Below, in pieces: positions 14,876 through 23,046 of a stretch of 28,876 nt of DNA (positions are counted from its first letter, which is position 1; every line of letters begins with the position of its first letter). The stretch spans positions 210,565 through 239,440 of the forward strand of contig JAVSMW010000006.1 in NCBI GenBank assembly GCA_032027005.1, given 5' to 3'. Both the position numbers and the translations under genes were made by a program. The notes beneath the pieces are model-generated. The model ran no database searches. It worked only from the letters and a program-made list of their open reading frames with translations, and had not been told where the DNA came from. The DNA is from JAVSMW01 sp032027005. GTDB lineage: Bacteria; Bacillota; Thermincolia; Thermincolales; UBA2595.

Positions 14876-14894
14876 GTGGTCGTGTTATCAGTAG
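14178..14894 (+). pseudogene. rve/DDE transposase, 3'-truncated
   Basis: The TTG start follows GAGGTG by 8 nt. The frame encodes an N-terminal helix-turn-helix region (SPKTLATWLNDYRRGGLEAL, about 54-73) and the start of an integrase core. The first aspartate is in ELWQTDIMFGP and the second in MIYTDNGK. Immediately after TDNGK the sequence switches to etfB and ends with five unrelated residues. The third acidic residue and the C-terminal domain are missing, so it is inactive. It belongs with the cysteine-motif gene upstream as remains of one transposon. Confidence 0.85.
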
Positions 14895-15493
14895 GCCCTG
14901 AGCGTGCAGAAGCGGCTATCCGTAGCTGCCTGGCAATGGGCGCAGACCGGGGCATCATCGTGACCGACCCGGCCACAGAAGGCGGCGACGAGTTCGCTAC
15001 AGCAACAGTTGTGGCTAAAGCCGCACAAAATGAAGGATTTGACATAATTCTGGCAGGCTTCCAGGCAGTAGACGACGGCTCCGGCCAGGTAGGTGCCAGA
15101 GTAGCAGAACTGTTGAACATCCCACAGGTAACCATCGTAACTAAACTGGATATTGAAGGCGGCAAAGCAGTAGCCACCCGTGAAATCGATGATGGAGTAG
15201 AGTTAATCGAAGTGCCCCTTCCGGCCATATTCACAGCGCAGCAAGGCTTAGCAGAACCGCGGTATCCTTCGATGAAAGGAATCATGCAAGCCAAGAAGAA
15301 GCCCTTAGACCGTTTGACACTGGAAGACCTGGGAATGTCAGCAGGTGAAGCGGGTGCCAGTGCGGCTAAGGTAACGATAGAAGCTCTGACCATGCCTCCT
15401 GCCCGTCAGGCCGGGAAAATAGTCGGGGGCGAACCGGTAGATGCGGCAGTAGAACTAGTCAAGCTTTTACGTACTGAAGCAAAAGTAATTTAA
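14873..15493 (+). pseudogene. etfB: Electron transfer flavoprotein beta subunit, 5'-truncated
   Basis: The frame continues from EVVVLSVGPERAEAAIRSCLAMGADRG through AGFQAVDDGSGQVGARVAELL and EPRYPSMKGIMQAKKKPL to the ETF-beta C-terminus. About the first 55 residues of a normal EtfB are missing, including the KQVPDT-type N-terminal strand. The fusion point is at GGGAAG (about 14871-14876), shared with the transposase TDNGK codons, so a deletion joined the two. The normal EtfB N-terminus and its ribosome binding site are gone, although the internal GTG at 14876 leaves a 205-codon frame. The companion etfA start follows 22 bp later with a good binding site. Confidence 0.85.
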
Positions 15494-15515
15494 TAGTAGG
15501 GAGGGGTAGATAAAC

Positions 15516-15662
15516 ATGGCTGGTGTATTAGTATTTGCCGAACAAAAAGGCGGCAATTTCAGACAAGTGATATTTGAGATGTTGGGAGAGGGAAAAAAGA
15601 TTGCCCAGCACTTGGGTGAAGAATTGCAAGCAGTAGTAGTAGGTGAGAATGCAAAAATGTAA
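15516..15662 (+). pseudogene. etfA: Electron transfer flavoprotein alpha subunit, 3'-truncated
   Basis: ATG at 15516 follows GGGAGGGG. The 48 codons MAGVLVFAEQKGGNFRQ... GEELQAVVVGE match the N-terminus of EtfA, normally about 320 aa or more. The frame then ends at TAA within new sequence (15655-15662) leading into the toxin-antitoxin genes. The etfBA pair is therefore a scar cut on both sides. The upstream part of the pair was removed together with the transposon end; the rest was displaced by the TA block. Confidence 0.85.
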
Positions 15663-15689
15663 TATAATATACATGTAGGTGGTGTTCAA

Positions 15690-15881
15690 ATGAAAGACTT
15701 GGAAAAACTGATTGATGAGGTTAACGGCTCAATGTCCATGGAAGGCATGCCGCTTACCAAAACCGATAAGGATAGAATCCGGCAATGCGCAGGCAACGAT
15801 GAGCTGGTTGAAAAAGCAATTGCTGAACTCGTAAAAAAGCATACCGTTGTCAGGGAACATGGCTATGAACAACGATTATAG
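15690..15881 (+). CDS. VbhA-like antitoxin of a Fic toxin
   Basis: This 63-aa protein carries S14-M-S-M-E18-G19, matching the inhibitory helix motif (S/T)xxxE(G/N) by which class I antitoxins insert a glutamate into the ATP site of Fic proteins. The rest, with TKTDKDRIRQCAGN and AIAELVKKH, fits VbhA. AGGTGGTG precedes the ATG, and TATAAT (15663-15668) lies just upstream as a possible -10 box. It overlaps the fic gene, as expected for a coupled antitoxin-toxin pair. Confidence 0.85.
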   Translation: MKDLEKLIDEVNGSMSMEGMPLTKTDKDRIRQCAGNDELVEKAIAELVKKHTVVREHGYEQRL

Positions 15882-16494
15882 CTACAGCTACGAGTGGGAT
15901 CAAAGATACTGTTACCCACATTCAAATGTGCTTATCAACAAGCTGGGAATTGAGGATGCGGAAAAGCTTCACATAGCCGAAAGGGAAATCACCTCTCTTA
16001 GAATTGCAAATGCAAAAATAAGCATCATAAAAGGCGAATTTGATCTGCTTCATTTAAAGAAAATTCACAAGTATATATTCGGAGATATTTACGAATGGGC
16101 TGGCGAAATCAGATGGGTAAACATTGCCAAAGGCAATATGTTTTGCAGCTATGAGTATATAGAAGCCAATGCCGTTTTGCTCTTCAACAGGCTGAGAAGG
16201 GAGAATTATCTGAAGGATGCTGCCAGGGAGGAAATACCCCTCCGCCTCGCATATTATCTAAGCGAAATCAATGTTCTCCATCCTTTCAGAGAAGGCAACG
16301 GCAGGGTGCAAAGACTCTTTATTGAATACCTGGCCGAAAACGCAGGGTACAGGGGTAATACCAGCGTAGCTGTCATAGGGCGCAAAGTAGATGTAATTGT
16401 ATGGAAGCAACATAAAGTAATTGAGAAATTTAGAAACTATCGTTATAATAAGACCATAAGGGAGGTTTTGACTTATGGAAGTGCGAAAAGATGA
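15865..16494 (+). CDS. fic: Fic-domain toxin (AMP-transferase)
   Basis: This roughly 209-aa Fic protein is predicted to transfer AMP from ATP to hydroxyls of target proteins, often topoisomerases for VbhT-like toxins. The catalytic loop HPFREGNGRVQR (about residues 139-150) matches HxFx(D/E)GNGRxxR completely. An upstream beta-hairpin region (WAGEIRWVNIAKGNMFC) should bind the target. The start at 15865 is chosen because AGGGA lies 8 nt upstream; TTG 15847 and ATG 15859 are alternatives. Its first codons overlap the antitoxin. The motif glutamate of the neighbour would keep it inactive. Confidence 0.9.
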   Translation: MNNDYSYSYEWDQRYCYPHSNVLINKLGIEDAEKLHIAEREITSLRIANAKISIIKGEFDLLHLKKIHKYIFGDIYEWAGEIRWVNIAKGNMFCSYEYIEANAVLLFNRLRRENYLKDAAREEIPLRLAYYLSEINVLHPFREGNGRVQRLFIEYLAENAGYRGNTSVAVIGRKVDVIVWKQHKVIEKFRNYRYNKTIREVLTYGSAKR

Positions 16495-16732
16495 TATTCA
16501 TAGTTTGGTTGACCGTCTTCCGGAGAACGATCAGAAAACAGTGCTTGATTTCATCCAGTATCTGATTGATCGTTCTCAGGGAAAACCAGCCGGTTGGGCG
16601 GAAATAGATAAAGCTGACCCTGATGAAGAGCCTTTAACTGAGGAAGAACTTCGACAGCTTAACAGTGATGCCGGTTATGTGACGGGGGAGGAAGCAAAGC
16701 GTGAGTTTGGATTACAAACTAATTTACCATAA
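16475..16732 (+). CDS. Antitoxin of a RelE-type pair
   Basis: This 85-aa acidic protein has an N-terminal helical segment (MEVRKDDIHSLVDRLPENDQKTVLDFIQYLI) and a Glu/Asp-rich, probably disordered tail (DPDEEPLTEEELRQ). This is the layout of RelB/DUF2281-like antitoxins that wrap around the toxin. GGGAGG precedes the ATG. It overlaps the fic stop by 20 nt and the toxin start by 32 nt, so the four genes 15690-16961 form one coupled unit. Confidence 0.75.
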   Translation: MEVRKDDIHSLVDRLPENDQKTVLDFIQYLIDRSQGKPAGWAEIDKADPDEEPLTEEELRQLNSDAGYVTGEEAKREFGLQTNLP

Positions 16733-16961
16733 GGATGCAGTTAAGTTTTTGGCTAAACAGGAAAAGGCTGCTCAAGAAAGAATAGCACAAGGGCTGAAGG
16801 GTCTTCTCGTAATTCCTCCGCACGGAGATATCAAACCGATGAAAGGACGTCAGGGATTATATCGCCTGCGAATTGGATCTTACCGCATACTCTTTGAAAT
16901 ACAACATAAGGAGAAAATTATTTACATACAGGCCATTGATTTTCGTGGTAGTATTTATTAA
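16701..16961 (+). CDS. RelE/ParE-family toxin
   Basis: This 86-aa basic protein matches the RelE/ParE fold, starting with YKLIYHKDAVKFLAKQ and continuing with IKPMKGRQGLYRLRIGSYRILFEI and IYIQAIDFRGSIY. The arginines of YRLRIGSYRILFEI are the usual RNA-contacting residues in RelE-type ribosome-dependent mRNA interferases. Whether it cleaves mRNA or inhibits gyrase like ParE cannot be decided. The GTG start follows GGGGGAGGAA and lies inside the antitoxin gene in another frame. Confidence 0.85.
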   Translation: MSLDYKLIYHKDAVKFLAKQEKAAQERIAQGLKGLLVIPPHGDIKPMKGRQGLYRLRIGSYRILFEIQHKEKIIYIQAIDFRGSIY

Positions 16962-17072
16962 GTATTTTTTCCTTAACGTAGGAAAACCGACTTTTCGTGT
17001 GCGTATAATAGAGATATATACTGAATACTGAGGTTATAAACTGGATAACAAAGTCATAAACTAATAATTAAC

Positions 17073-17107
17073 GGGAGTACTTTTTAGTACTTCCCTTTTT
17101 TTGTGTT
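17073..17107 (+). terminator. Intrinsic terminator of the toxin-antitoxin block
   Basis: GGGAGTACT pairs with AGTACTTCCC around TTTT, with one bulged T, followed by TTTTTTT (to about 17101). It closes transcription of the four TA genes. Confidence 0.8.
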
Positions 17108-17130
17108 GCATTGATTCTAAATCTATCTTT

Positions 17131-17679
17131 CTATATATTTTCACCTAAAGTTTCAGTAAAATAGCTTATTTGTGCAGTACATACTGATTGTTCGTTAAAC
17201 TGTGTCGCATAAGCAATATATGTATTCTTCGGTGCGACCATTTCGGAATAATTATGATTGTATTTTAGTGTTAGATTATCTCGACAAGCATCTATGATTA
17301 TTACTAATTTTATTTCCCGGTTAAAGGCTTTAGTAAACTGTTGAATATTAAAGGCACTTTCTTCAACCATCAATTTGTTGTCAATATTTGTTCCAAAATC
17401 AACTGGGTAAACATAGTTTTGACCTTGACTTTGACCTCCATGCCCTGAAAAATAGATAATATTTAATGAATCGCATGGTGCATCAATAGCGAAGCTATCT
17501 ACAGTTCTTGTCATATTTTCAAGAGAACAATCTAAAAATGATGTCGTTTCAAAGTCAAGTTGCTTTAGCTTTTTCTCCAATATATATACATCGTTAGCTG
17601 TGCTTGGCAAATCTTCTGCCGCAATTGAGTGACTTGGATGATTGTAGCGATTCACGCTCTTTGGCGGTAACATAGTCAC
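17131..17679 (-). CDS. Caspase-like (peptidase C14/metacaspase) domain protein, possibly N-truncated
   Basis: This 182-aa protein is essentially one p20 caspase-like domain. The catalytic dyad is visible: H80 in IIYFSGHGGQ and C132 in IIIDACRDN, each after a hydrophobic strand. The expected first strand (an ALVIG-like sequence before NxYNHP) is missing. The N-terminus reads MTMLPPKSVNRYNHP after in-frame TGA and TAA codons, and no ribosome binding site is obvious, so the 5' end may be broken. The protein ends soon after the SYFTETL helix. Bacterial caspase-like proteins occur in defence and regulated-death systems, but no partner gene is adjacent. Confidence 0.75.
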   Translation of the reverse strand: MTMLPPKSVNRYNHPSHSIAAEDLPSTANDVYILEKKLKQLDFETTSFLDCSLENMTRTVDSFAIDAPCDSLNIIYFSGHGGQSQGQNYVYPVDFGTNIDNKLMVEESAFNIQQFTKAFNREIKLVIIIDACRDNLTLKYNHNYSEMVAPKNTYIAYATQFNEQSVCTAQISYFTETLGENI

Positions 17680-17917
17680 CGCCAGATTCGGTTATCAGTA
17701 AACTTATGTTTGTTGTCAATGACGGTGGGTAGTGATGATNGAAAAACAAATATCCTCCCACAAAAAGTAGGAGGAATGCTAAAAGGTTGGTTCAGGGAAA
17801 CCCTTGTCCCAACTGGCTCGGCGAATGCCGAGAGTCTATGAAATTATGAGGAGGTTAAATCCGATGGATAGGTTTCACAGAGGTTAATCAGCGGAATGTA
17901 ATGAACGGAGCCGGAAA
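17680..17917. other. Intergenic stretch with hairpins and an undetermined base
   Basis: It contains an N at 17740, a TCCTCC/GGAGGA hairpin (about 17753-17775), a CTCGGC/GCCGAG tetraloop hairpin (GAAT loop, about 17817-17832) and GAGGAGG (about 17850). No reading frame of note is present. It looks like a structured RNA segment or the remnant of one; I cannot assign it to a known riboswitch or intron class. Confidence 0.4.
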
Positions 17918-18385
17918 TTATAGCTCTTTTTCCGGCTGCAAATTCCTGAGTTTACCGGCAAACCAGGCGGTATGCAGATCTTCTTCAATATGGTTGTTCT
18001 TGAGTATTTTTAAGAGTTCCTCATCACTATTATTTTCTGCTTTAAGGGCTGCGATCAAGTCTTTGTAATCTTTCATCGCCTTTTGCTCCAGCAAGATATC
18101 CGCCTTAAGTGTATTTTCCAGACCGGTAAATGAAATAAGCTTTCCAGCCACACTGCCTAGAATCGGTGAAATAACATCCCCTATTTTGGTGGGTTGACCG
18201 CCTATCTCTTTTATTTTCCCGGCGATATTGTCCACATGCTGCTGTTCCATATAAGCAATACGTGCAAAGGCCTGACCTATATAAGTACCATCAAATGTTT
18301 TGCTTTGGGCCGTATACCAGTCAACCTGGTTTAGTTCAAGGCTGTAAAACCAGTTTAACTTTGCTATTAATTGTTCTTTCTCCAT
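17918..18385 (-). CDS. Ferritin-like diiron protein
   Basis: This 155-aa four-helix-bundle protein has both halves of a diiron site. E17 and E47-x-x-H50 (YMEQQHVDN) form the first half; E100 and E135-x-x-H138 (EEDLHTAW) form the second. It therefore belongs to the rubrerythrin/ferritin-like superfamily without a rubredoxin domain. The likely role is in peroxide or iron handling under oxidative stress, but substrate and redox partner are not visible. GAGGCGAGG precedes the ATG on the minus strand. An inverted repeat AGCCGGAAA/TTTCCGGCT spans its 3' end (17909-17937) but lacks a T-run. Confidence 0.8.
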   Translation of the reverse strand: MEKEQLIAKLNWFYSLELNQVDWYTAQSKTFDGTYIGQAFARIAYMEQQHVDNIAGKIKEIGGQPTKIGDVISPILGSVAGKLISFTGLENTLKADILLEQKAMKDYKDLIAALKAENNSDEELLKILKNNHIEEDLHTAWFAGKLRNLQPEKEL

Positions 18386-18654
18386 GAGCTTACCTCGCCT
18401 CGTTTTATCCTGTTTTCTCTAGAATTTCCTATCCTTAAAATTATATACGTAATTCCAAGTCCTGCCAGGAGGACTTTTCCTCTGGTTATAATTAGGATAT
18501 AATATAAAAATATGATGAAACCAGGCGCAGTGAAACAAGCGGAGATACACTTAAGGAGACTTTACTGAAAATGGCTGAACCTGTCATCATTAAAAACATC
18601 TAGTAATTTGACAAAGTAATAAAAATCGCATTAGAATGAGGAGGCTGGCAATTA
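18386..18654. promoter_or_regulatory. Divergent intergenic region with AT-rich promoter elements
   Basis: This space separates the minus-strand ferritin-like gene from the plus-strand amidohydrolase. It holds several TATAAT-like boxes (about 18484-18505), a TTGACA (18608-18613) with TAGAAT 18 bp on, and a 10-codon open frame with a ribosome binding site (18571-18603). TTGACA/TAGAAT would place the RNA start inside the amidohydrolase ribosome binding site, so the promoter in use is uncertain. Confidence 0.35.
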
Positions 18655-19491
18655 GTGGTTACGCCTGTTATCGATTTTCATATTCACCTGGTTAAGTATG
18701 AGTCTCATCATCCCTGGGCGGTGGAGTTTATAGAGAAATTTCGCCCTGACAACTATCAGAACTTTATTGAGGAAATGTCAAAGCCTGACGCTTTTGCAGA
18801 ACTACTTAGAGAAAACGGCGTTGATTACGGTGTGATCCTGCCGGAAATCTGCCCCATTACCACTGGAGTCTGCTCAAATGAGGACGTGGCTGCTTTTTGT
18901 CGTGATTATGACTGCCTGATTCCTTTTGGCACAGTTAATCCTTTCATGACGGCACGGCCTGCGGAATTAGTGGAAAAACTGGTTAAAGACGATGGATTTA
19001 AGGGGCTGAAGTTATACCCGACCTACAGCTATTTTTACCCCAATGACCAGATGATGTATCCTATCTACGCCAAGGCTCAGGATCTTGGAATTCCGGTAAT
19101 GTTCCATACAGGCACTTCGATTTTCCGGGGTTCGCGGGTGAAATTTGGGGACCCGGTCTTTTTTGATGATATCGCAGTGGATTTCCCGGAGCTTACAATA
19201 ATCATGGCCCATAGTGGACGAAATTTTTGGTATGACACTGCCTTTGCCCTGTCCAAATTACATCCCAATCTGTATATGGAAATTGCCGGTCTGCCCCCAC
19301 AGAACCTCCTGAATTATTTTCCAAATTTCGCAGCCAATGCGGACCGGATACTCTTTGGCACTGATTGGGCGGGCATACCGGGCACAATTAAAGATAATAT
19401 TGACGAGTTTAAGAAACTTCCAATACCTGAAGATGCCAAAACCAAAATCCTGGGCAAAAATGCCGCAAAAATACTGGGACTGCATAAATAA
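18655..19491 (+). CDS. Amidohydrolase family protein (amidohydrolase_2, PF04909-like)
   Basis: This 278-aa TIM-barrel metal hydrolase or decarboxylase-like protein carries the N-terminal D7-F-H9-I-H11 metal motif. The later conserved histidines are in PVMFHTGTS and IIMAHSGRN, and GTDWAG holds the catalytic aspartate. It belongs to the ACMSD/amidohydrolase-2 branch, whose members hydrolyse or decarboxylate many ring and amide compounds, so the substrate cannot be named. The GTG start follows GAGGAGGC by 9 nt. It stands alone between a ferritin-like gene and a broken permease. Confidence 0.82.
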   Translation: MVTPVIDFHIHLVKYESHHPWAVEFIEKFRPDNYQNFIEEMSKPDAFAELLRENGVDYGVILPEICPITTGVCSNEDVAAFCRDYDCLIPFGTVNPFMTARPAELVEKLVKDDGFKGLKLYPTYSYFYPNDQMMYPIYAKAQDLGIPVMFHTGTSIFRGSRVKFGDPVFFDDIAVDFPELTIIMAHSGRNFWYDTAFALSKLHPNLYMEIAGLPPQNLLNYFPNFAANADRILFGTDWAGIPGTIKDNIDEFKKLPIPEDAKTKILGKNAAKILGLHK

Positions 19492-19670
19492 GTTAGAATA
19501 TGAGAAAATTTCTTTAGGAAAATATTGAGGAAATCCATGGATTGTGCTAATATATGTATTGATTTGACGCCCTTTGGCATTTTCAGAAAGAGCGCCTTTT
19601 GGAGAATTATTCTTCGGAAGGTTTTTTTCTTGCAACAATTTAAGTTTACAGATAAAAAGAGGTGCCCAAA

Positions 19671-21530
19671 ATGTTAAAGCTTTTACGCCGGGTTATTATT
19701 GGTAAGCCTATGGAATCAGCACGTCTGGCCCATGAACGGTTCTCTTCCTTTAAAGGTCTGGCTATCCTTTCGTCAGATGCTTTATCTTCTGTGGCTTACG
19801 CCGGTGAGGAAATTCTGCATGTGCTGTTCCCGGTTATCGGGGTCGCGTCGTTCGACCTTATGGCACCCATCGCTGCAGCTATCTGACTGTTATTGTTAAT
19901 AGTAAGTCTCAGCTACAAACAGATAATCGATGCCTTTCCCAGAAGTACAGGCGGCGCATACATCGTTTCCAGGGAATACCTGGGGGTCAATGCCGGGCTC
20001 GTTGCCGGTGCCGCTTTGTTATTCGATTACGTGTTAACCGTTGCAGTTTCCGTTTCCGCCGGTGTAGCGGCATTCACATCGGCTTACCACCCGGCGGCAC
20101 AATATAGAGTTGAACTGTGCCTGCTGATTATCACTGTCCTGATAATCTTAAACCTGCGGGGAATCACAGAGTCAGCAAATGTCTTTAGTTTTCCTACCTA
20201 TGCCTTTATAATCTCAATGTTTCTACTTGTTGGGCTTGGCGTGTATAAGCTGCTTTTTGCCGGGCTTACCAACCCTGTACCAAATATTACAGCCCAATCA
20301 ACTGATTTAAGTGCTCTTGCTTTTACTTGGCTGATACTCCGTTCTTTTTCATCAGGATGTACGGCCCTTTCAGGTGTAGAGGCGGTGAGTGATGCTGTCC
20401 CTAATTTTAAAAAACCTGAAAATAAAAATGCTAAAGCCGTTCTTACAATGCTGGTTACCCTTTCTTTTATCATGTTTGGTGGTTTAACCTTCCTTACATT
20501 TGTGCTGCATGTACAGCCGGTCCACGAAATGACGGTGATTTCACAGGTTGCCCACTTGGTTTTTGGCCAAGGGATCTTGTTTTACCTGTTTCAAACCAGT
20601 ACTTTCCTGATTCTGGCCCTTGCCGCCAACACAGCCTTTGCCGGTTTTCCTTTGCTGGCCTCACTAATTGCCAAAGACGGCTTTTTACCAAGGTATCTGG
20701 CCCTTCGCGGAGATAGGCTGGTTTTCAGTAACGGCATAGTTTTGTTGGGTTTATTAGCCGCTCTCCTGTTGATGATTTTCGAAGGGATTACCACCAGGAT
20801 TATTCCTTTATACGCTGTCGGTGTCTTTACCTCCTTTACTTTGGCCCAGTCAGGAATGGTTATAAGATGGTTAAGCCGTCGAACCGGGCAATGGCGGAGA
20901 AAACTTGCCATTAACGGAATAGGAGCTTTAATAACCGGAGCAGTAACTATCATTATTGCTGTAACCAAATTTACACATGGCGCCTGGTTTATTCTAGTCC
21001 TGATTCCGGCAATGGTTTATGTTTTCCATACAGTCCATCAGCATTATCTGGATGTCAAGGCACAATTGGATTTTGATAACTATCATCACAGGGAAGCCTT
21101 GAAACACAAAATCATTATCCCTGCCGCCAGCCTTACCAATGTGGTGGCTAATACTATTGATTACGCCAAACTGCTCAGTGATGATGTAAAAGTTGTGCAT
21201 ATTTCCACTGACAAAGAGTTTACCGAGAAATTCGTGAAAAAATATGAAACCTGGAATCCAGGCATTGAGTTAGTAATATTAGATTCTCCCTACCGCTCTG
21301 TAATGGACCCGCTTGTGGAATATATTGTTGAAAAAGACAAAACCAAAGCCGAAGGAGAAGTCGTCACAGTCCTAATTCCCGAGTTCGTCACTATCAAATG
21401 GTGGCACCGGTTCCTGCACAACCAGACAGGCCTGCTGCTGCAAAATATGCTGGTCTTCCAAACTGATGTGGTTGTAACAACAGTACCGTTTCACCTCAGG
21501 AATGGCAAAGGGCAAAAAGTAAAATCTTAA
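19671..21530 (+). pseudogene. APC-superfamily amino-acid permease interrupted by in-frame TGA
   Basis: The ATG at 19671 follows AAAGAGGTG. The frame encodes SSDALSSVAYAGEEIL, typical of one APC branch, up to DLMAPIAAAI. It meets TGA at 19884-19886 and resumes in the same frame as LLLLIVSLSYKQIIDAFPRSTGGAYIVSREYLG. About 11 further helices and a cytosolic C-terminal domain follow to 21530. The total of about 619 codons matches full-length COG0531-type permeases. A single base change would explain the stop; the rest is intact. No SECIS-like reason for selenocysteine is seen in a membrane helix. The downstream part could restart at 19893, but no convincing binding site is present. Confidence 0.8.
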
Positions 21531-21537
21531 AGTAGAA

Positions 21538-21567
21538 AACCCACTTGACTGTATAATCAAGTGGGTT
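21538..21567. terminator. Intrinsic terminator between permease and tRNA-Pro
   Basis: AACCCACTTGA (21538-21548) pairs with TCAAGTGGGTT (21557-21567), an 11-bp stem with an 8-nt loop. An A-run on the left suits transcription of tRNA-Pro from the right, and a modest T-rich tail suits the permease. Confidence 0.7.
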
Positions 21568-21581
21568 AATATTTGCTTAAA

Positions 21582-21658
21582 TGGTCGGGATGACAGGATT
21601 TGAACCTGCGACCTCACGGTCCCGAACCGTGCGCTCTACCAAACTGAGCCACATCCCG
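21582..21658 (-). tRNA. tRNA-Pro (anticodon CGG)
   Basis: On the minus strand, the acceptor stem CGGGATG/CATCCCG, anticodon stem CACGG/CCGTG with loop TTCGGGA (anticodon CGG), GGTTCAAATCC T-arm and encoded CCA form a complete tRNA. Confidence 0.95.
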
Positions 21659-21834
21659 AATAATATCATTTTGTCCTGACAATTTACTATTATATATCGT
21701 TCTAGAGCATTTTGCAACCTTAAATAGATAAATCCAGATTATTTCTGAATTCCCTTACAGTTGCCAGAGGAAACTACATTTTCTATGCGAAAATCTTTTA
21801 ATTAAAACAACCTGCTTCCGGAGGCCAATATCAC

Positions 21835-23046
21835 ATGAATTTATTAAAAATCAACCCTAACAAAAAATACTTACTTCTCCCTGACACTCTCTGGGACGGT
21901 GCTGCAACCCAGCCCATGAGAAACCAGGCTGTTTTGATCAGCAACGGATTAATCAAAAAAGTCTTCCCCGTTCATTTGACAGACCAACTACCAGGAACCG
22001 AAGTCATTAATTTACCGGGGATTTTCCTGATGCCTGGGTTAGTCGATTGTCATGTCCATTTTTCCATGAACTGTGCAAACCTTTTTCAGGCTATTGATGA
22101 TTGGTTCAACCGGCCAACAGCGGTCATGGATTTAGCCCGGCAGGCTGCCACGGACTATCTGGCAAACGGAGTCCTGGCGGTCAGGGATGGTGGCGACAAA
22201 ATGAATATTGGGCTAATGGTTAGAAATCACATTAATAAAGGCGACTTCCCAGGACCCCTGGTTACAGCAACAGGACAAGCCCTGTTTCGCCACGGTAAAT
22301 ACGGTGATTTTCTGGGACCGGGGGTAACATCTTTTCCAGATGCTCTGACTCAGATAGATAAGTTTAAGGAGACCGGAATTGACCAGCTCAAGGTGATCTT
22401 ATCAGGTCTGGTCAGCTTCAAAGAATATGGTCTGGTAGGTGCTGTTCAGTTTTCCACCACAGAACTTACCGAGATAGTGAAAAAAGCTCATGGACTGGGA
22501 CTAAAAGTAATGACTCATGCCAGCTCGGCCAGAGCGGTGGAAACTGCAATTGCGGCAGGAGTGGATTCTGTTGAGCACGGTTATTTTGTGCAGAGGTCCC
22601 AGTTAGAAATTATGGCTGATAAAAATATAGCCTGGATACCAACTCTGGCACCATTGGGAAATCTAGTGGCCAGTGGGCAAATTCCTTATCCGGGGGCTGA
22701 CGGTGATGTGATCAAAAGATCCTTTGAACTTCAGCTAGCACGGGTTTATGAAGCTCACCAACTGGGTGTAAATCTGGGGATTGGCACCGATGCAGGAGCC
22801 AACCAGGTTTGGCATGGCTGTTCTTACCATCAGGAAATCCAATACTATGCCATGGCCGGACTGGCCAACAAGGATATAATCAGAATGGCCACAGGGATCT
22901 CAGCAAAGATTGTTGGCCAGGAAGACAAGTTGGGCAGCATGTTACCAGGGAAAGCCCCATTTCTAATCGGCTTGGCCGGAAATCCCTTTGATAGCCTGAC
23001 AAGCCTGAAATTGCCATGTATTGTGATCATACCTGAATTACTCTAA
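21835..23046 (+). CDS. Metal-dependent amidohydrolase (imidazolonepropionase/prolidase-like)
   Basis: This 403-aa protein of the urease/dihydroorotase superfamily has an N-terminal beta-sandwich start. The HxH motif is in MPGLVDCHVHF (about residues 62-72), followed by LKVMTHASSARAVETAIAAGVDSVEHG with two metal-site histidines and the late aspartate in LGIGTDAGAN. This pattern is shared by imidazolonepropionase, Xaa-Pro dipeptidases and related uncharacterised hydrolases, so the substrate is open. GGAGG precedes the ATG. The last 20 bp overlap the end of the convergent rubrerythrin-like gene. Confidence 0.82.
   Translation: MNLLKINPNKKYLLLPDTLWDGAATQPMRNQAVLISNGLIKKVFPVHLTDQLPGTEVINLPGIFLMPGLVDCHVHFSMNCANLFQAIDDWFNRPTAVMDLARQAATDYLANGVLAVRDGGDKMNIGLMVRNHINKGDFPGPLVTATGQALFRHGKYGDFLGPGVTSFPDALTQIDKFKETGIDQLKVILSGLVSFKEYGLVGAVQFSTTELTEIVKKAHGLGLKVMTHASSARAVETAIAAGVDSVEHGYFVQRSQLEIMADKNIAWIPTLAPLGNLVASGQIPYPGADGDVIKRSFELQLARVYEAHQLGVNLGIGTDAGANQVWHGCSYHQEIQYYAMAGLANKDIIRMATGISAKIVGQEDKLGSMLPGKAPFLIGLAGNPFDSLTSLKLPCIVIIPELL

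Noticed and set aside
14797..15393. A 198-aa minus-strand frame
   Set aside because: It lies opposite the transposase/etfB junction, where the plus-strand products are clearly recognisable.
17909..17937. Terminator at the end of the ferritin-like gene
   Set aside because: The inverted repeat is good but neither strand has a T-run after it.
19884..19886. Selenocysteine or recoding at the permease TGA
   Set aside because: The position lies in a hydrophobic membrane helix of a permease family not known to contain selenocysteine, and I see no convincing stem-loop directly downstream.
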